Source of the DNA: Heracleum sosnowskyi
Lineage: Eukaryota > Streptophyta > Magnoliopsida > Apiales > Apiaceae
NCBI GenBank assembly: GCA_030848705.1
Contig: CM061245.1
Coordinates: 63,762,006-63,826,005 of the forward strand
Reading direction: 5' to 3'
Length of the DNA stretch: 64,000 bases
Part shown: positions 11,312 to 22,101 of the stretch, piece by piece
Position numbering within the stretch: the stretch's first letter is position 1
Layout of the letters: each line of letters opens with the position of its first letter
Program-made: the position numbers and the translations under genes
Notes under the pieces: model-generated
Told to the model about the DNA's origin: nothing
The model's input: only the letters and a program-made list of their open reading frames with translations
Database searches by the model: none

Positions 11312-12514
11312 ACACATTCTGTTTTGCAGGGCAAGAAGAAAGATCAAGTCATGTGGATTATTGACAGTGGCTGCTCAAGACACATGACAGGTGATAAAGC
11401 CCTGCTATCACATTATGTTGAGAAAGCTGGCCCAATCATAACCTTTGGAGACAACAGCAAGGGTTACACAGTGGGATATGGCTGTCTAGAAATTGGAAAT
11501 GTTGTCATTGAAGATATTGCTCTTGTGGATGGATTGAAGCACAATCTACTCAGTGTCAGCCAATTCAGTGACAGGGGATTCAAGGTTGATTTTGATATGA
11601 TGTTGTGTAACATTTATCACAAGAAGAATAGTAGCCTCTCTCTAAAAGGGGTTAGAAAAGGAAGCTTGTTTGTTGCTGACTTAAATTCAACAAAGAAGGA
11701 TAAGGTTTACTGTTTCTACAGTAAAGCAACTATTGGTGACAGTATGCTTTGGCACAGGAAGCTCTCACATCTCAACTTCAAGACAATGAATATTCTGATG
11801 AAGAAGGAGTTAGTGAGAGGTTTGCCCCAACAGGAATTCTGTCAAGAAGGACTGTGTGAAGATTGTCAAATGGGCAAACTGAGAAGAGCTGTGCACAAGT
11901 CTAAGAAAATGAACACCAACATTGAAGCACTCAAGTTGATTCACATGGATCTCTTTGGACCAGTCAATGTACCATCAATGGCCAAGAAAAGATATGCCTT
12001 AGTAATGGTGGATGATTACTCAAGGTACACTTGGGTGAAGTTTCTAGAATCCAAAGATGAAGCTGCTCAGGTGATTATTGATCAAGTCAGAGTTCTTGAT
12101 AGAACCCCAAACTCAAAAGTTCAAATCTTGAGGAGTGACAATGGTACAGAATTCAGAAATGCCACTCTTGGAAATTTCTGTAAAGATGAAGGAATTGTAC
12201 AACAATTCTCTGCTGCAAGAACTCCACAGCAGAATGGAGTTGTAGAAAGAAAGAACAGGACTCTCATTGAAGCAGCTAGAACTATGTTGCATGATGCCAA
12301 ACTGCCAACATATTTCTGGGCTGAAGCTATCAACACAGCCTGTTATACTCAGAACAGAACCATGATCAACAAAACTCATGCAAGTACACCTTACTGTCTG
12401 TTAACTGGAAAGAAACCTACTGTCAAATATTTTCATGTGTTTGGGAGCAAATGCTTTATGATGAAGGATAACCATGAGAAGAAAGGAAAATTTGACACCA
12501 AGGCTTTTGAATGA
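11312..12514 (+). pseudogene. pol: Copia pol, first part: protease and integrase core
   Basis: This stretch continues the gag frame after the TAG. The aspartic protease active site DSGCSRHMTGD (from 11363) matures the polyprotein. It is followed by the GAG-pre-integrase region and the integrase zinc-binding H-H-C-C pattern (HRKLSHLN...CEDCQMGK, about 11752-11880). The integrase core follows, with catalytic Asp in HMDLFGP, Asp in RSDNGTEF and Glu in NGVVERKNRTL, so the D-D-E triad is complete. Integrase joins element DNA to the chromosome. The frame ends at a TGA (12512-12514) where relatives have Gly in the motif before LFMGYS, so this is probably a GGA-to-TGA mutation. An alternative annotation is a separate pol ORF starting at the ATG at 11324. 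Confidence 0.9.
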
Positions 12515-12961
12515 CTATTCATGGGTTACAGCACAGAAAGGACAGCCTACAGAGTTTATGTTATGGAACACAGGATTATTGAAGAAAGTGTTAATGTCAC
12601 ATTTGATGAAACCAAGTTTCCAGGACTGCATGAAGAAGGAAAGATGTAGACATTCAGATTTGAGAATCAAGGATACTTGGAAGCTGAGGAGATTGTGGAT
12701 GAAGAACCTAGCTTCACTCAAGTTGTTGAAGTTGATAAAGATACTGTCAATGCCACTACTGTCAACCAAACTCCAGCTCAGTCACAGACCATATCCTCTA
12801 ACATTCATGACAATGGTGACTCTGGAGACAATGAAGAACATGGTGAAGACAATGGGATTGGTGATCATTCAACTCAACAAACTGAAGAAAATGTTCCTGT
12901 GCAGTCAAGTAGCTTGCCCAGAATCACCAAGTGGAACAAGGATCACTCAAGTGACCTCATC
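12515..12961 (+). pseudogene. Copia pol, integrase C-terminus and linker, interrupted
   Basis: The same frame resumes directly after the TGA with the typical LFMGYSTERTAYRV integrase tail. It meets a second stop (TAG, 12647-12649), then reads on through an acidic, Gln/Asn-rich linker to about 12960. There it must shift frame to reach the RT. A short deletion at that point is likely, because the usual Arg-Thr-Arg motif before RT is found only in the next frame. The linker includes two TACTGTCA-type words encoding Thr-Val. Confidence 0.8.
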
Positions 12962-14552
12962 ATTGAGGACCAGGAACAAAGTCTCTGCTGACAGCATGTT
13001 TTCATGCTTCCTGTCTCAAATGGAACCTAAGACAATTGATGAAGCATTGTTGGATTCTGACTGGGTGATAGCCATGCAAGAAGAGCTAAATCAGTTTGAA
13101 AGGAACAATGTATGGAAGCTAGTTCCAAGACCTAAGGGAAAGTCAGTCATTGAGACCAAATGGGTTTTCAGAAACAAGCTTGATGAAAATGGATCAGTGA
13201 CAAGAAACAAAGCAAGGCTAGTAGCTAAGGGTTACTGTCAACAGGAGGGAATAGATTATGATGAGACATTTGCACCTGTTGCAAGACTTGAAGCTATAAG
13301 AATCTTTCTAGCCTATGCTGCACACTGCAACTTCAAAGTATTTCAGATGGATGTCAAAAGTGCCTTCCTAAATGGAGAGTTGGAAGAAGAAGTGTATGTT
13401 GAACAGCCACCAGGGTTTGAGGATGTTGAAGTGTATGATTTTGTGTACAAACTCTTCAAAGCTTTGTATGGACTAAAGCAAGCACCCAGGGCATGGTATG
13501 ACACACTTTCCACCTTCCTTCTGGAAAACCAGTTTACTAGAGGAGTTGTAGACAAGACACTTTTCTACAAACACCATGGCAAGGACATCATTCTGGTACA
13601 AGTCTATGTGGATGACATCATTTTTGGTTCTACAAATGAGAAACTGTGTGAGAAGTTTTCCTCTCTCATGAGTAACAAATATGAGATGAGTATGATGGGA
13701 GAATTGTCATTCTTTCTGGGATTACAAATTCTTCAACAATCTGATGGAATCTTTATTTGTCAAGCTAAATACATCAAGGAACTTCTTAGAAAGTTCAACT
13801 TGGAAGATTCATCACCTGCAAAGACACCAATGTCCACCTCAACCAGTCTAGATCTTGATCCTAAAGGGAAGAAAATTGATTCAAGCACCTATAGAGGCAT
13901 GGTAGGATCTCTCCTATACCTAACTACTAGCAGACCTGACATCATGTTTGCTACATGTCTCTGTGCAAGGTTTCAGAGTGATCCAAAGGAGTCTCACTTA
14001 GTAGCCATAAAAAGAATCTTTAGATACCTAAAAGGCACTCCTAACCTAGGTCTTTGGTATCCTAAGAACACTGGATTTGATCTAATTGGCTACTCAGACT
14101 CAGACTATGCTGGATGCAAGATTGACAGAAAGAGTACTACTGGTAGCTGTCAATTTCTTGGTGGAAGATTGGTCTCATGGTTTAGCAAGAAGCAGCATTC
14201 AGTTTCTACCTCAACTGCAGAAGCTGAGTATATTGCTGCAGGCAGTTGCTGTGCACAAATTCTATGGATGAAGAATCAACTTCTGGATTATGGTCTAGTG
14301 TTAAGTGAAATTCCTATCTACTGTGACAACACTAGTGCCATAGCCATATCAGACAATCCAGTTCAACACTCTAGGACAAAGCACATTGATATAAGACATC
14401 ACTTTATCAGAGAGCATGTTGAACAAGGAACTGTGAAGCTGATCTATGTCCCAACTGACAAGCAACTTGCTGACATCTTTACTAAGCCATTGGATGAAAC
14501 AACCTTCAACAGGTTGGTAAGTGAATTGGGAATGCTGAACCTGGTATGTTGA
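12962..14552 (+). CDS. Copia pol, second part: reverse transcriptase and RNase H
   Basis: This open stretch of about 530 codons lies one frame away from the integrase. RT motifs in order are KWVFRNKLDENG, ARLVAKGY, FQMDVKSAFLNGELEEEVYV, YGLKQAPRAWYD and the catalytic YVDDIIFG (about 13603). RNase H follows with SDSDYAGCKIDRKSTTGSC, STSTAEAEYIAAGSCC and YCDNTSAI. It ends with the usual DIFTKPLDETTFNRL and TGA-terminated ELGMLNLVC. Together these enzymes copy element RNA into DNA and remove the RNA strand. This part has no internal stop, so the pol lesions lie upstream. Without a frame correction it would not be made from the gag-pol mRNA. Confidence 0.92.
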
Positions 14553-14961
14553 TTTACTCAGTTTTTTTTTATATTTCCAAATTCTCTATTGAAGCTCATG
14601 ACAGCAACTTCAAACCTGCTGTCAAGAGAAGTTACTGTCTACTTGGTTTATGTCTGTTATGTGACAGCATGTGTTGATTTGACTTATCATGTCAGTATTT
14701 TGTGCCAGTCTCATACTTTTAAACCGTGTATGACTTTAATGTGGTTATCTGTTAAGTTTGAGAGTTAAAAATCTGTTCCATTGGACTTTCACACCCTTTT
14801 GCATTAATCTGTAGGATTAAAGGAGGACACGACCATTAATTACTTTTGTGGTAGTTGTATGGGTACTCTAACTGTTGACCATTAGACTTTAATCCTTAGA
14901 CGGTTTTGCCTATAAATTAACCTTAGGTTTCACCAGTCTGCTCTCAGTTTTAAAGTAAATA
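14553..14961 (+). promoter_or_regulatory. Spacer after pol with candidate internal promoter
   Basis: No ORF. Several CTGTCA/TGACAG words lie at 14598-14670. A well-formed TATA box, TATAAATT (14911-14918), lies about 44 bases before the ATG of the small ORF at 14962, with plain leader-like sequence between. This suggests the downstream ORF has its own transcript rather than being expressed from the LTR. That is inference from sequence alone. Confidence 0.45.
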
Positions 14962-15222
14962 ATGGAAAACAAAGTAGGAATTGAAGTTGGGCTAAAGAAG
15001 TGTGATAGTGAACCCGACAATGAAGAGATCGATGAGCTCTTTGAGATACTGTTGGACGCCTTGGATGAGATAGACGAGGAAAAGGAGGCCAAGGCTAAGG
15101 AAGAGGAGGCCAAGGCTATGGAAGAAGAGAAGGAGCTTCAGGCACTTCTTGAAAAAGAAGGTCGCTCTGAAGAAGAGATTAAGGAAGAAGTCTTAGAACT
15201 AGTTGATAAAATCATAAAATGA
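14962..15222 (+). CDS. Small acidic coiled-coil protein (86 aa), unknown function
   Basis: I do not recognise a family. The protein is very rich in Glu and Lys; residues about 18-86 form heptad-like runs (EEAKAMEEEKELQALLEKEG) that predict a charged helix or coiled coil. There is no signal peptide, membrane segment or zinc-binding pattern. It sits between pol and the long 3' ORF, inside the retrotransposon, with a TATA box 44 bases upstream of its ATG. It is intact although pol and the 3' ORF are broken. Low-complexity Glu-rich ORFs can arise by chance from purine-rich DNA, so coding status is probable but not certain. Confidence 0.5.
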   Translation: MENKVGIEVGLKKCDSEPDNEEIDELFEILLDALDEIDEEKEAKAKEEEAKAMEEEKELQALLEKEGRSEEEIKEEVLELVDKIIK

Positions 15223-15901
15223 TGTACTCAATGTTCTATTCTGAATGATTTTATTATTAATAATAATAAGAGTTCTTGTCTTTGTGATTATTGAGTTTAT
15301 GATTTGTCTAGGTTAATTGCTTAATATCTGTGTTCAATAGATTACATTGCTAAATCCATAATTTGTCAATATTAAGTTAAGTGTATGAATCAAGCATTCT
15401 AATAAGTTCATGACAGAACCAATTTCTAATCGAAGTTACTGTCGTTAAGAAGGATACTGTCGTGTGTTTCTTGACAGCAACGTTCTTGACAGCAGGAAAA
15501 GACTTTCTGTCAAGACTTGTAAAGGATACTGTCATTCATATGCTTAACGGTGACAGCAAGTTTTTGCGCAATAGTTGCTGTCACGCAAAACCTAGTGTCA
15601 CCACCTCTTATTACTGACAGATTGTTTCTAGCGCACAGGTTACTGTCACCAATAGTGGACCATTGAAATTGGATATTTATCCCACGTTGGTCAGTGAATA
15701 ACGGGCAGTAACTCACGTGTTTAAGAGTGGGTAAAGACACGTTCTTGAAATCCACTTTTTATGCACAAAACGTTTGAGATACCCCTATTTATTCCCCAGT
15801 TACTCTGACATATCTTTCTCTTTCTCATCAAACTCAAGGCAAAATACCTTTCTTCCAGCAAAAAGCAATTTTTTCTTCTTTCTTCTTTTCTTGAAATCTC
15901 A
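15223..15901 (+). other. Spacer with dense CTGTCA/TGACAG cluster and candidate promoter of the 3' ORF
   Basis: Nine exact CTGTCA or TGACAG words lie between 15411 and 15648, in both orientations, often extended to GTTACTGTCA or TGACAGCAA. One or fewer would be expected in a stretch this short. No reading frame spans them, so they are not a by-product of a protein repeat. Further on, a TATTTATT-like box near 15785 and a pyrimidine-rich leader (CTTCTTTCTTCTTTTCTTG) precede the ATG of the long ORF at 15902. This resembles an independent plant promoter and 5' leader. Confidence 0.6.
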
Positions 15902-16604
15902 ATGGCCCCCAAACAGACTCTCTCTCAAACAAACTTTGCTGGCATCTTTTCCCCAAATGATGCTGGTGAAGGCTTCAAAGGACTAGTGTTTGTCTTGAAC
16001 AAGTCCTATCTCGGTTATGCCATAACCTCAACCCCCATTCTCGACTTAGACAGACTTGAGGCGTTTTGGCAAACTGCTGTTGCTCAAACTGAGGGTGAGA
16101 ACCCTGGTATTCAATTCACAATCTCTGGGCAACAATACACTTTTACAGCTGAGGTCATCAACAATGCTCTTGGAATTACACTTGAAGCAAGACAACAATT
16201 TAGTGACCTTGCAAATGATGACACTCTCAAGAAGCTCTTCTTGAAGATTGGGTATGCAAGCCCTATTCTCGAAGAGGGGACTACCAAGTGGTATCCAACT
16301 GGTGAAATGGATAGGAAACATCTGCGAAAGGAGTGGAGTATGATATTCGATGTGATGGTCAAGGTGTTCTCTACCAGGTCCACAGGCTGGAATGGAATAC
16401 CCTCCTACATCAAGAAACTGACACATTCTCTTGTCCATGGATACAAGGTGAATGTTGGAGCTCTCCTCATGGCACACCTCAAAGCTGCCATAGGTAAGAA
16501 GGTATCACACTACCCTCGCTTTCTTATGTTGTGCATTAATTCATTCTGTGATTTTAATGATGCTGCTCCTCATTTAGAGGCTTGCTCAGTTTTGAAAAAG
16601 AACA
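15902..16604 (+). pseudogene. Long 3' ORF of the Copia element, N-terminal part
   Basis: The ATG gives MAPKQTLSQTNFAGIF. The first about 230 residues match in layout the N-terminus of extra 3' ORFs in plant SIRE-type Copia elements, once called envelope-like: a predicted helical domain with a TGWNGIPSY motif and, later, a YPRFLMLCINSF motif. I see no convincing signal peptide or transmembrane anchor, so an envelope role is not supported by the sequence. The frame is lost at a short (AC)n run at about 16604-16617, most likely by replication slippage. The protein continues in the next frame. Function is unknown. Confidence 0.7.
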
Positions 16605-17316
16605 CACACACACACTGTTATCATCACAAGATCTCAATGCACACATTCCACTCTGTTTCACTCAATACATGGTTGATCAAGTGTCCAACCTTGATTATCC
16701 ATTACCTTCTGGTTATGATTCCTTTTCTCTTGAGAATGAAACTGAATTAGACCCAAATTCAGTTAACCCACATTCAACACCATACACTCAGCCTAGGCCC
16801 TCTAGACTTCCCAAAGCCCAAAGAGAAGCCTTGCAAGAATCCAGAAAAAGATCCTTAGAAGCTGATGTTGGTGGTAGCTTTGTTGGTCAAGAGGGAGACA
16901 CTGCACCTAGTGCAGCAAATAAGGAAGGTAGTCAAACAGAACCCACAGTGGTTCCCCCTGAGCCTACGAAGAAGAGAGCTAGGAGGACCAAAACCACTGT
17001 CAGCCACCCTGCAGTCTCCCAAAAGACTGTAGAGGAAACCAGGGAAATAAACTCCTCCCTAGATGTGCCTTCTCAACAAGGGACATCTATTGAAATTGGC
17101 CTGTCTCCCAAGGCACCCTGTACAGAGTCTGCACAAACTCATGGTTCCCAACCTGAGATACCCCCACTTGAAGAAACACACAGTGAGTTAGGGCACAGTG
17201 AGGATTTCTCTACTCCTATTGATGGTTCACATGTTTCATCTGTGAATCAGCCCCCACTCTCTACTACACTTTCACCTTCTTCCTTCCCTACACATTCTTT
17301 TGTTTCTTCTCCATAA
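16605..17316 (+). pseudogene. Long 3' ORF, second part (frame shifted after the AC run)
   Basis: This continues the same protein one frame over, with CFTQYMVDQVSNLDYPLPSGY soon after the AC run and then a low-complexity Ser/Thr/Pro/Glu-rich region. A short basic cluster, KKRARRTKT, near 16970 could act as a nuclear localisation signal. It stops at TAA (17314-17316), after which the frame stays open, so a single stop mutation is likely. Confidence 0.65.
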
Positions 17317-19116
17317 CCTAGAGAAGGGGACAGTCCCAACCCTTCAGGTTTTGATCATCCATCTCCAATCATGGATGAGCCCCCATCTAGTGGTCCACAA
17401 GAACCCATTTCTCAAAGTGAGATGGACACCACTCCTCCAAACACTGAGCTAGGGCAAAGTGGTATTTTGTCAGAAAATGAAACAGCCAACACTTTGTCTG
17501 AACTCCAAGGAGCATCTTACCTTCAGGGAGATGCTGTCACAGCCTCTGTTGCTGCCAAAGACACTGGCAATGTTGCTGTCCTGGACACAGCTGCTGTCAT
17601 GGGTGGAGAGAAAGATACTGTCACTACAGAACCTACTGTCACTCCACCTCCCAAAGTTGCTGTCATGCCAGAACCTGCTGTCCAGACTCCAACTGACAGT
17701 AACATTCCTGCCAAAGATGCTGTCCAGTCCTCTCTGCCTGATTTTGATGCTGTGATCATTGAGGATGCCTCTGATGATGATCTACCTCTTGCCAAACTCT
17801 TAAAGGTACATTCTAAATCTACTCCTTCCATGCATGTTAGTACTGCTCATACCCATGCATCTAGGTTGAGTGAGGGTGTGCAAAAGAAAAGAGAGATAAA
17901 AGAAAAGAGAGGTGAGCATAAAAATGAGAGGCAGCCAAATGAGCTGGCAAAAGGAGAGGGACTTGAGCATGTCCAGAGAGTAATTGAGGGAGCCCACACT
18001 ATTCAGGCACTGGGCCTTGAGAGTCAAACTGTGAGGAGTGATAAGATCACTCAAAAACACCCTGAGAGTGTGAGAACCCCCATAGCCTCCAAGCCCCTTT
18101 CTTTTCCTTCCCCTCCAAGAAGGTTAAGGTATGGTGGCCCCTCTGCTACTTATGGTAACAGGATTGCAGCTCTGGAAGGACAGTGTGCTACCCTCAACTC
18201 CAAGATGGACTCTCTCTCTCAACTGGTGGTTGATGGTTTTGCTGCTACTCAACTCTCTATTCAGTTCCTTACTGACCTCATAGCTGCCAACTCAACTAAG
18301 GGGGAGAAGGTAGCAAGATCAGAATCATTGCCTATTCAGGAATCAGGTGGAACTCAGGGGGAGCCTGTAGCTGTGGAGACCAGAGGGGGAGCTAAAAGGA
18401 AAGCAATGTCTAAGGGGGAGCAAGTCAAACCAAGCAGTGCACAACCACAGGATCAAGCTGAAAAGCCTGTTGAAGTGGAAATGGATGGAGAAAGGGTGTT
18501 AATGTCAAAGGAAGCTCAAGATGCGTTGCAAAGAAGACCTGCATCTAGATATCCAATCTTGCCTCCTGTGTTGATTAGAGAGCCAACTCCAGAAACTCAA
18601 GAAACTGCTTTACAGAAGAAATGGAGAGAAATGGAGGAACAAAACAAACTTGGGAAAGGTAAAGGGAAACTGTCTGAATCCATCCAAAAGGGAATTATTT
18701 GGACAAATGGCACTCAATTTGATCAAGAAGAAGCCAATGTCTTGATGGTGGATTACAGGGAGAGCACATTACACAACCATGACAGTGAATTTAGCAGTTT
18801 GGTGGAAAAAGCAATGAATGCTCCAAGCAACCGTCCAACCAACACCACAAAACTGTTAAAGGAACAAATTACTAGTGTCAGTGTAATGGTGAATGATGAG
18901 AAAAGATGGGCTATAAGTATTTATCTCACTTCTGGCATATCTTATTTCATCACAATGCAATTATTGCAGAGTCTGCCAGCAAAGGTGTTGTGTGCCTTGA
19001 AGGGAAAGATCAGGGCAACTCAAACACCATTCAATGAAATATTAGATATGCAAATCCAGAACCTGCTCATGCAAAAACTACCTGAAGTCTACACAAATCC
19101 ACCATGTTTTCTATAG
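17317..19116 (+). pseudogene. Long 3' ORF, third part with motif-coded Ala/Thr-Val repeats
   Basis: This stays in the frame of the preceding part after its TAA. It contains PQEPISQSE, a motif shared with the family 2 ORF. A stretch near 17530-17750 has repeated GCTGTC/ACTGTC codon pairs read as Ala-Val or Thr-Val. A helical segment (about 18160-18330) ends in KGEKVARSE, which is also closely matched in family 2 as KKGEKVSRTK. The frame ends at a TAG near 19116; the following part is in another frame, so an indel lies at about 19080-19115. Function unknown; the shared helix and KGEKV motif suggest a conserved oligomerisation or binding module. Confidence 0.65.
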
Positions 19117-20947
19117 ATCTGAAACTAAGGATGGCACAAGAAGGAACAGCTTCATGAATTTGGTTGGCACATCCAGAATGGAAACCAAGTCAATTCTGAA
19201 AGTGTTAGATGGAATACTCAATTCAAATGCCAATCCAGGAAGAGCTTATGTTGTTCAAGAGATCTACAAAATGCTAGTGTTGAGAGACAAGGCACTGGGA
19301 GCAAGAGTGAAGGAACTAATCTCTAGAGCCAATGCCAAAAGAAATGATCAAGGTGGAAGTTGCCTCTATGACCTTCCTCCTCAGGATGATGATGATGATG
19401 AGGTTGGAGGTGGTGAAGCTTCTGGAAATGCTGGAAATGCTGGTGGAAGTAATTCTGGGAATACTGGTATTCAATCCCAAAATGAAGGAAATGAAGAAAC
19501 TCCTAATCAGGAAAAGAAAGATGCTGGTGCTACAGATGAAGAGGAGTCAAGAATACTGGAAGCTTTGGAGGCAAGCATTCTTAGATGTGCTATTGACTGC
19601 ATCAATGCAGAAAAAGATGTTGTCACCAAAGGTACTGTCGACAAGGATACTGTCATGGAAGATGCTGTCATGGAAGATGCTGTCGACAAAGGTACTGTCA
19701 AGGAAGGTTCTGTCAAGGATGAAACCAAAGCTGCTGTCAAGCCCAAGAGACTGAAAGCTAAAGCTAAGGCATGGTTTACTAGACAGAAACCTGAAGGAAA
19801 GCACAAGTACTCAGGAAAGGAAAAGACCACTGGATTTGGCAGGAATCTTAAGAAGCCAATTCAATCAATTCCTCCCAACAGTCTTAAGATACAACAGATG
19901 CAATCTAGAGAAATCAAGAGTGTTGAGGTAAAGATGGATGCAAATCAAGAGGTCACTGAGTACATTCTATGGTGGGAAGGTTCAAGATCTACCGAGGTTG
20001 ATAAGGACTTCAACCTGGTGTCCACATCAACCAGTGGTAGGACATCTACCATAGAGAAAAGGAGAATTGACTTCTTCTACCTGGAAAGAATGGTAGAGTT
20101 GTTGGAGAGTTATGATAATGTTCCAGAGACTGTCATGGAACATATTTTGAAATATCAGGCTGATAGGGATGCTGAATTCTATCAGAAATTTGGCTACAAT
20201 TTTGCAGATTTTGATGATGCTGATATTCTAACTGATCTCCCAGCTTCTCCTATACCATATCACTGGTACTATGAGTTTGATGACTCACCCACAGAAGAAA
20301 GGAAAACCCAACCCACAGAGGAAGGGCAACCCAAGCCAAGCAAAAGACCTGACTCTTCTCAATACGCTAAATATCAGTCAGAACTTGATAAGAAGGAAGC
20401 TGAACTCCTGGAAAGATGCAAGACTGCCAACAAGGCAGAAAGTGAAGCTCCAAATTATCAAACATGTATGCTGGAAAATCCCTTAAGAATCAAGCATCTA
20501 AAAGAAGAAATCTATGTTTGCAGCTTGCACAAGCTAAAAACAACTATTCTGAAGGATTTACAGTATCTGGTTGCTGGATCAATTCATCCCCTGGAGCAGA
20601 TATGTTCTGACAAGATAGAGGAATTATTGGAAAGGAGAAAAGGAGAAGATTCGAAGCTGGACAAGCAAAGGAGGATGTCTCTCAATGCTTATCGAGGAAG
20701 TAGATTCAAGCTCATTCATGAAGAACTCCATTTCAGAAGCTATCCATTTGATCAAGAGCAATGGTTGAATCTCAGGGATGCCAGTTCTCTTATTTCTCCT
20801 ACTATCAAGAAGATCATTGAAGAAATAGAAGATGCTGCAGTTTCTGCTGCTGAAATTTCTCTTATAGAAGGTCTAAGAGGCTGCTTGGTAGAAGCTCTCA
20901 GAAGAGAGGAAGTAACAAGACAGAAGAGGAAATCTCAAGCTAAGTAA
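19117..20947 (+). pseudogene. Long 3' ORF, C-terminal part
   Basis: About 600 codons, with the first ATG at 19154. It opens with a helical region, then a Gly/Asn/Glu-rich linker. A second Thr/Ala-Val repeat patch (19618-19740) is built from ACTGTC and GCTGTC codon pairs. A Lys/Arg-rich patch (KPKRLKAKAKAWF and on) follows, suited to nucleic-acid binding or nuclear entry. The C-terminal 300 residues are charged and helical with no motif I recognise. The stop is TAA at 20945-20947, about 90 bases before the 3' LTR. All parts together would make a protein of well over 1,600 residues. Whether it was ever one chain, or used introns, cannot be told here. Confidence 0.65.
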
Positions 20948-21030
20948 ACATTCTAAATCCATTTTGATCTTGTTAGTTAAGTTGTCAGCATATATTGTAA
21001 ATTTGTTGTTATTGTCCATAAAAACAAATT

Positions 21031-21038
21031 GGGGGAGA
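21031..21038 (+). other. Polypurine tract of the family 1 Copia
   Basis: GGGGGAGA, within AAATTGGGGGAGAT, directly precedes the 3' LTR and primes plus-strand synthesis. Confidence 0.85.
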
Positions 21039-21039
21039 T

Positions 21040-22101
21040 TGTTGGGATTTATGGGTGATAGCATAGGAACAACTTAACTTTGTATATACTTAATTTTTAA
21101 TTAAGTAGAACATACTGTCACAGCCAAAGTATGTTCTTGTAATCAGTATGCAATGTTAGTTTAATTGTGTAATTTGGAAGAAGTTCACTTTCTGTGTTCA
21201 AGCCTCAAAGAACGCATATTGGATGACAACATGAATAAAGGTTACTGTCATAAGAATTGACAGTAAGATTACAAGAAGACAGAATGTTGCAAGTCAAGAC
21301 ATTATATTCACTCTGACAGCAACATTGGCGGAAGACTACGCGACAGCAACTTTAGCCCTCGACAGCAAGTTTGGAAACCTCGACAGCACACTATGCGGGG
21401 AACTCCTACTGTCACCAAAAGCACATTCTTGTGACAGCAAGCTTTGCGGCAAAAGTAACTGTCCCGAGAAAGACCCTTGTTCTAAGTAACTTTCTCAGTC
21501 AAATCCCATGACAGTTTCAATGTTCAAGAAACAGGCGTGATGCAGTATCCCTAAGCTGCACCAAGTCTGCAAGACTACGACAGAAGCTTCAAGCACTGCA
21601 AACTGCAAAACAAAAGCGAATCAATTCAAGAGCAAGGTCAAGTCCTTATTTGCTGAATTGCTTAAGCTGGAAATAGAATGAATCTAGGTTGCTTTTGTTT
21701 TGATGTATATCTGACATATTAGCAATTTAGGAAAGTCACATGGGTAAGACAATCTGTAAGAAGCTGCCGCTTGACAATGACAGCAGCTTCACAAACCCGT
21801 GACTGATAGTGATAGGATTAGTCTTATACCTACTGTCAATTCATTCTAGAAAAAAAATGAAGACTAGCAAGTGCCTTGAAGAAAAACGAAGCTCAAGATT
21901 TCTCTCTTGAGGTTGTAGCAACACTTTGCAAAATAAATAAAACATTTATTTTGTGAATACTGTCTTCTCTATTTTACTGTTTGTGAATGCATACATATTA
22001 TTGATAACATTAAATCTTAGTTTTAGTTGTTGAAACTGAGATTGAATTTTATCAGTATTGCATTCATCCCCCCCCCCTTCTGCAATACACAAGGACCAAC
22101 A
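21040..22101 (+). repeat. 3' LTR of the family 1 Copia
   Basis: 1,062 bp, from TGTTGGGATTT to CCAACA, without the MITE. It has nine exact CTGTCA/TGACAG words (21115, 21245, 21258, 21314, 21409, 21432, 21509, 21778, 21833) and several CGACAGC or CTGTCC near-matches. It retains a small hairpin, CTCAAGA...TCTTGAG (21892-21911), lost from the 5' LTR. Near the end is a run of C followed by TTCTGCAATACAC, typical of SIRE-type LTR ends. Confidence 0.93.

Larger units (their letters stand above)
6930..22101 (+). mobile_element. SIRE/Maximus-type Ty1/copia element (family 1), 15.2 kb, with small acidic ORF and long 3' ORF
   Basis: The element is bounded by related LTRs (TGTTGGGATTT...CAA) and a perfect ATTTG duplication. 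In order it holds the 5' LTR with a nested MITE, an initiator-Met tRNA primer-binding site, gag, protease-integrase-RT-RNase H, a small acidic ORF, a very long extra 3' ORF, a polypurine tract and the 3' LTR. Protease and integrase upstream of RT make it Copia. The RNase H end (STSTAEAEYIAAGSCCAQ) and the 6.4-kb region after pol place it in the SIRE/Maximus lineage. It is inactive: at least two stops and a frameshift in pol and several breaks in the 3' ORF. The LTRs differ at only about ten sites besides indels. CTGTCA/TGACAG is strikingly abundant throughout. Confidence 0.95.

Noticed and set aside
15902..20947. An envelope protein, as such 3' ORFs were once named
   Set aside because: No convincing signal peptide, membrane anchor or cleavage site is visible; the low-complexity, charged and helical make-up fits an intracellular protein better.
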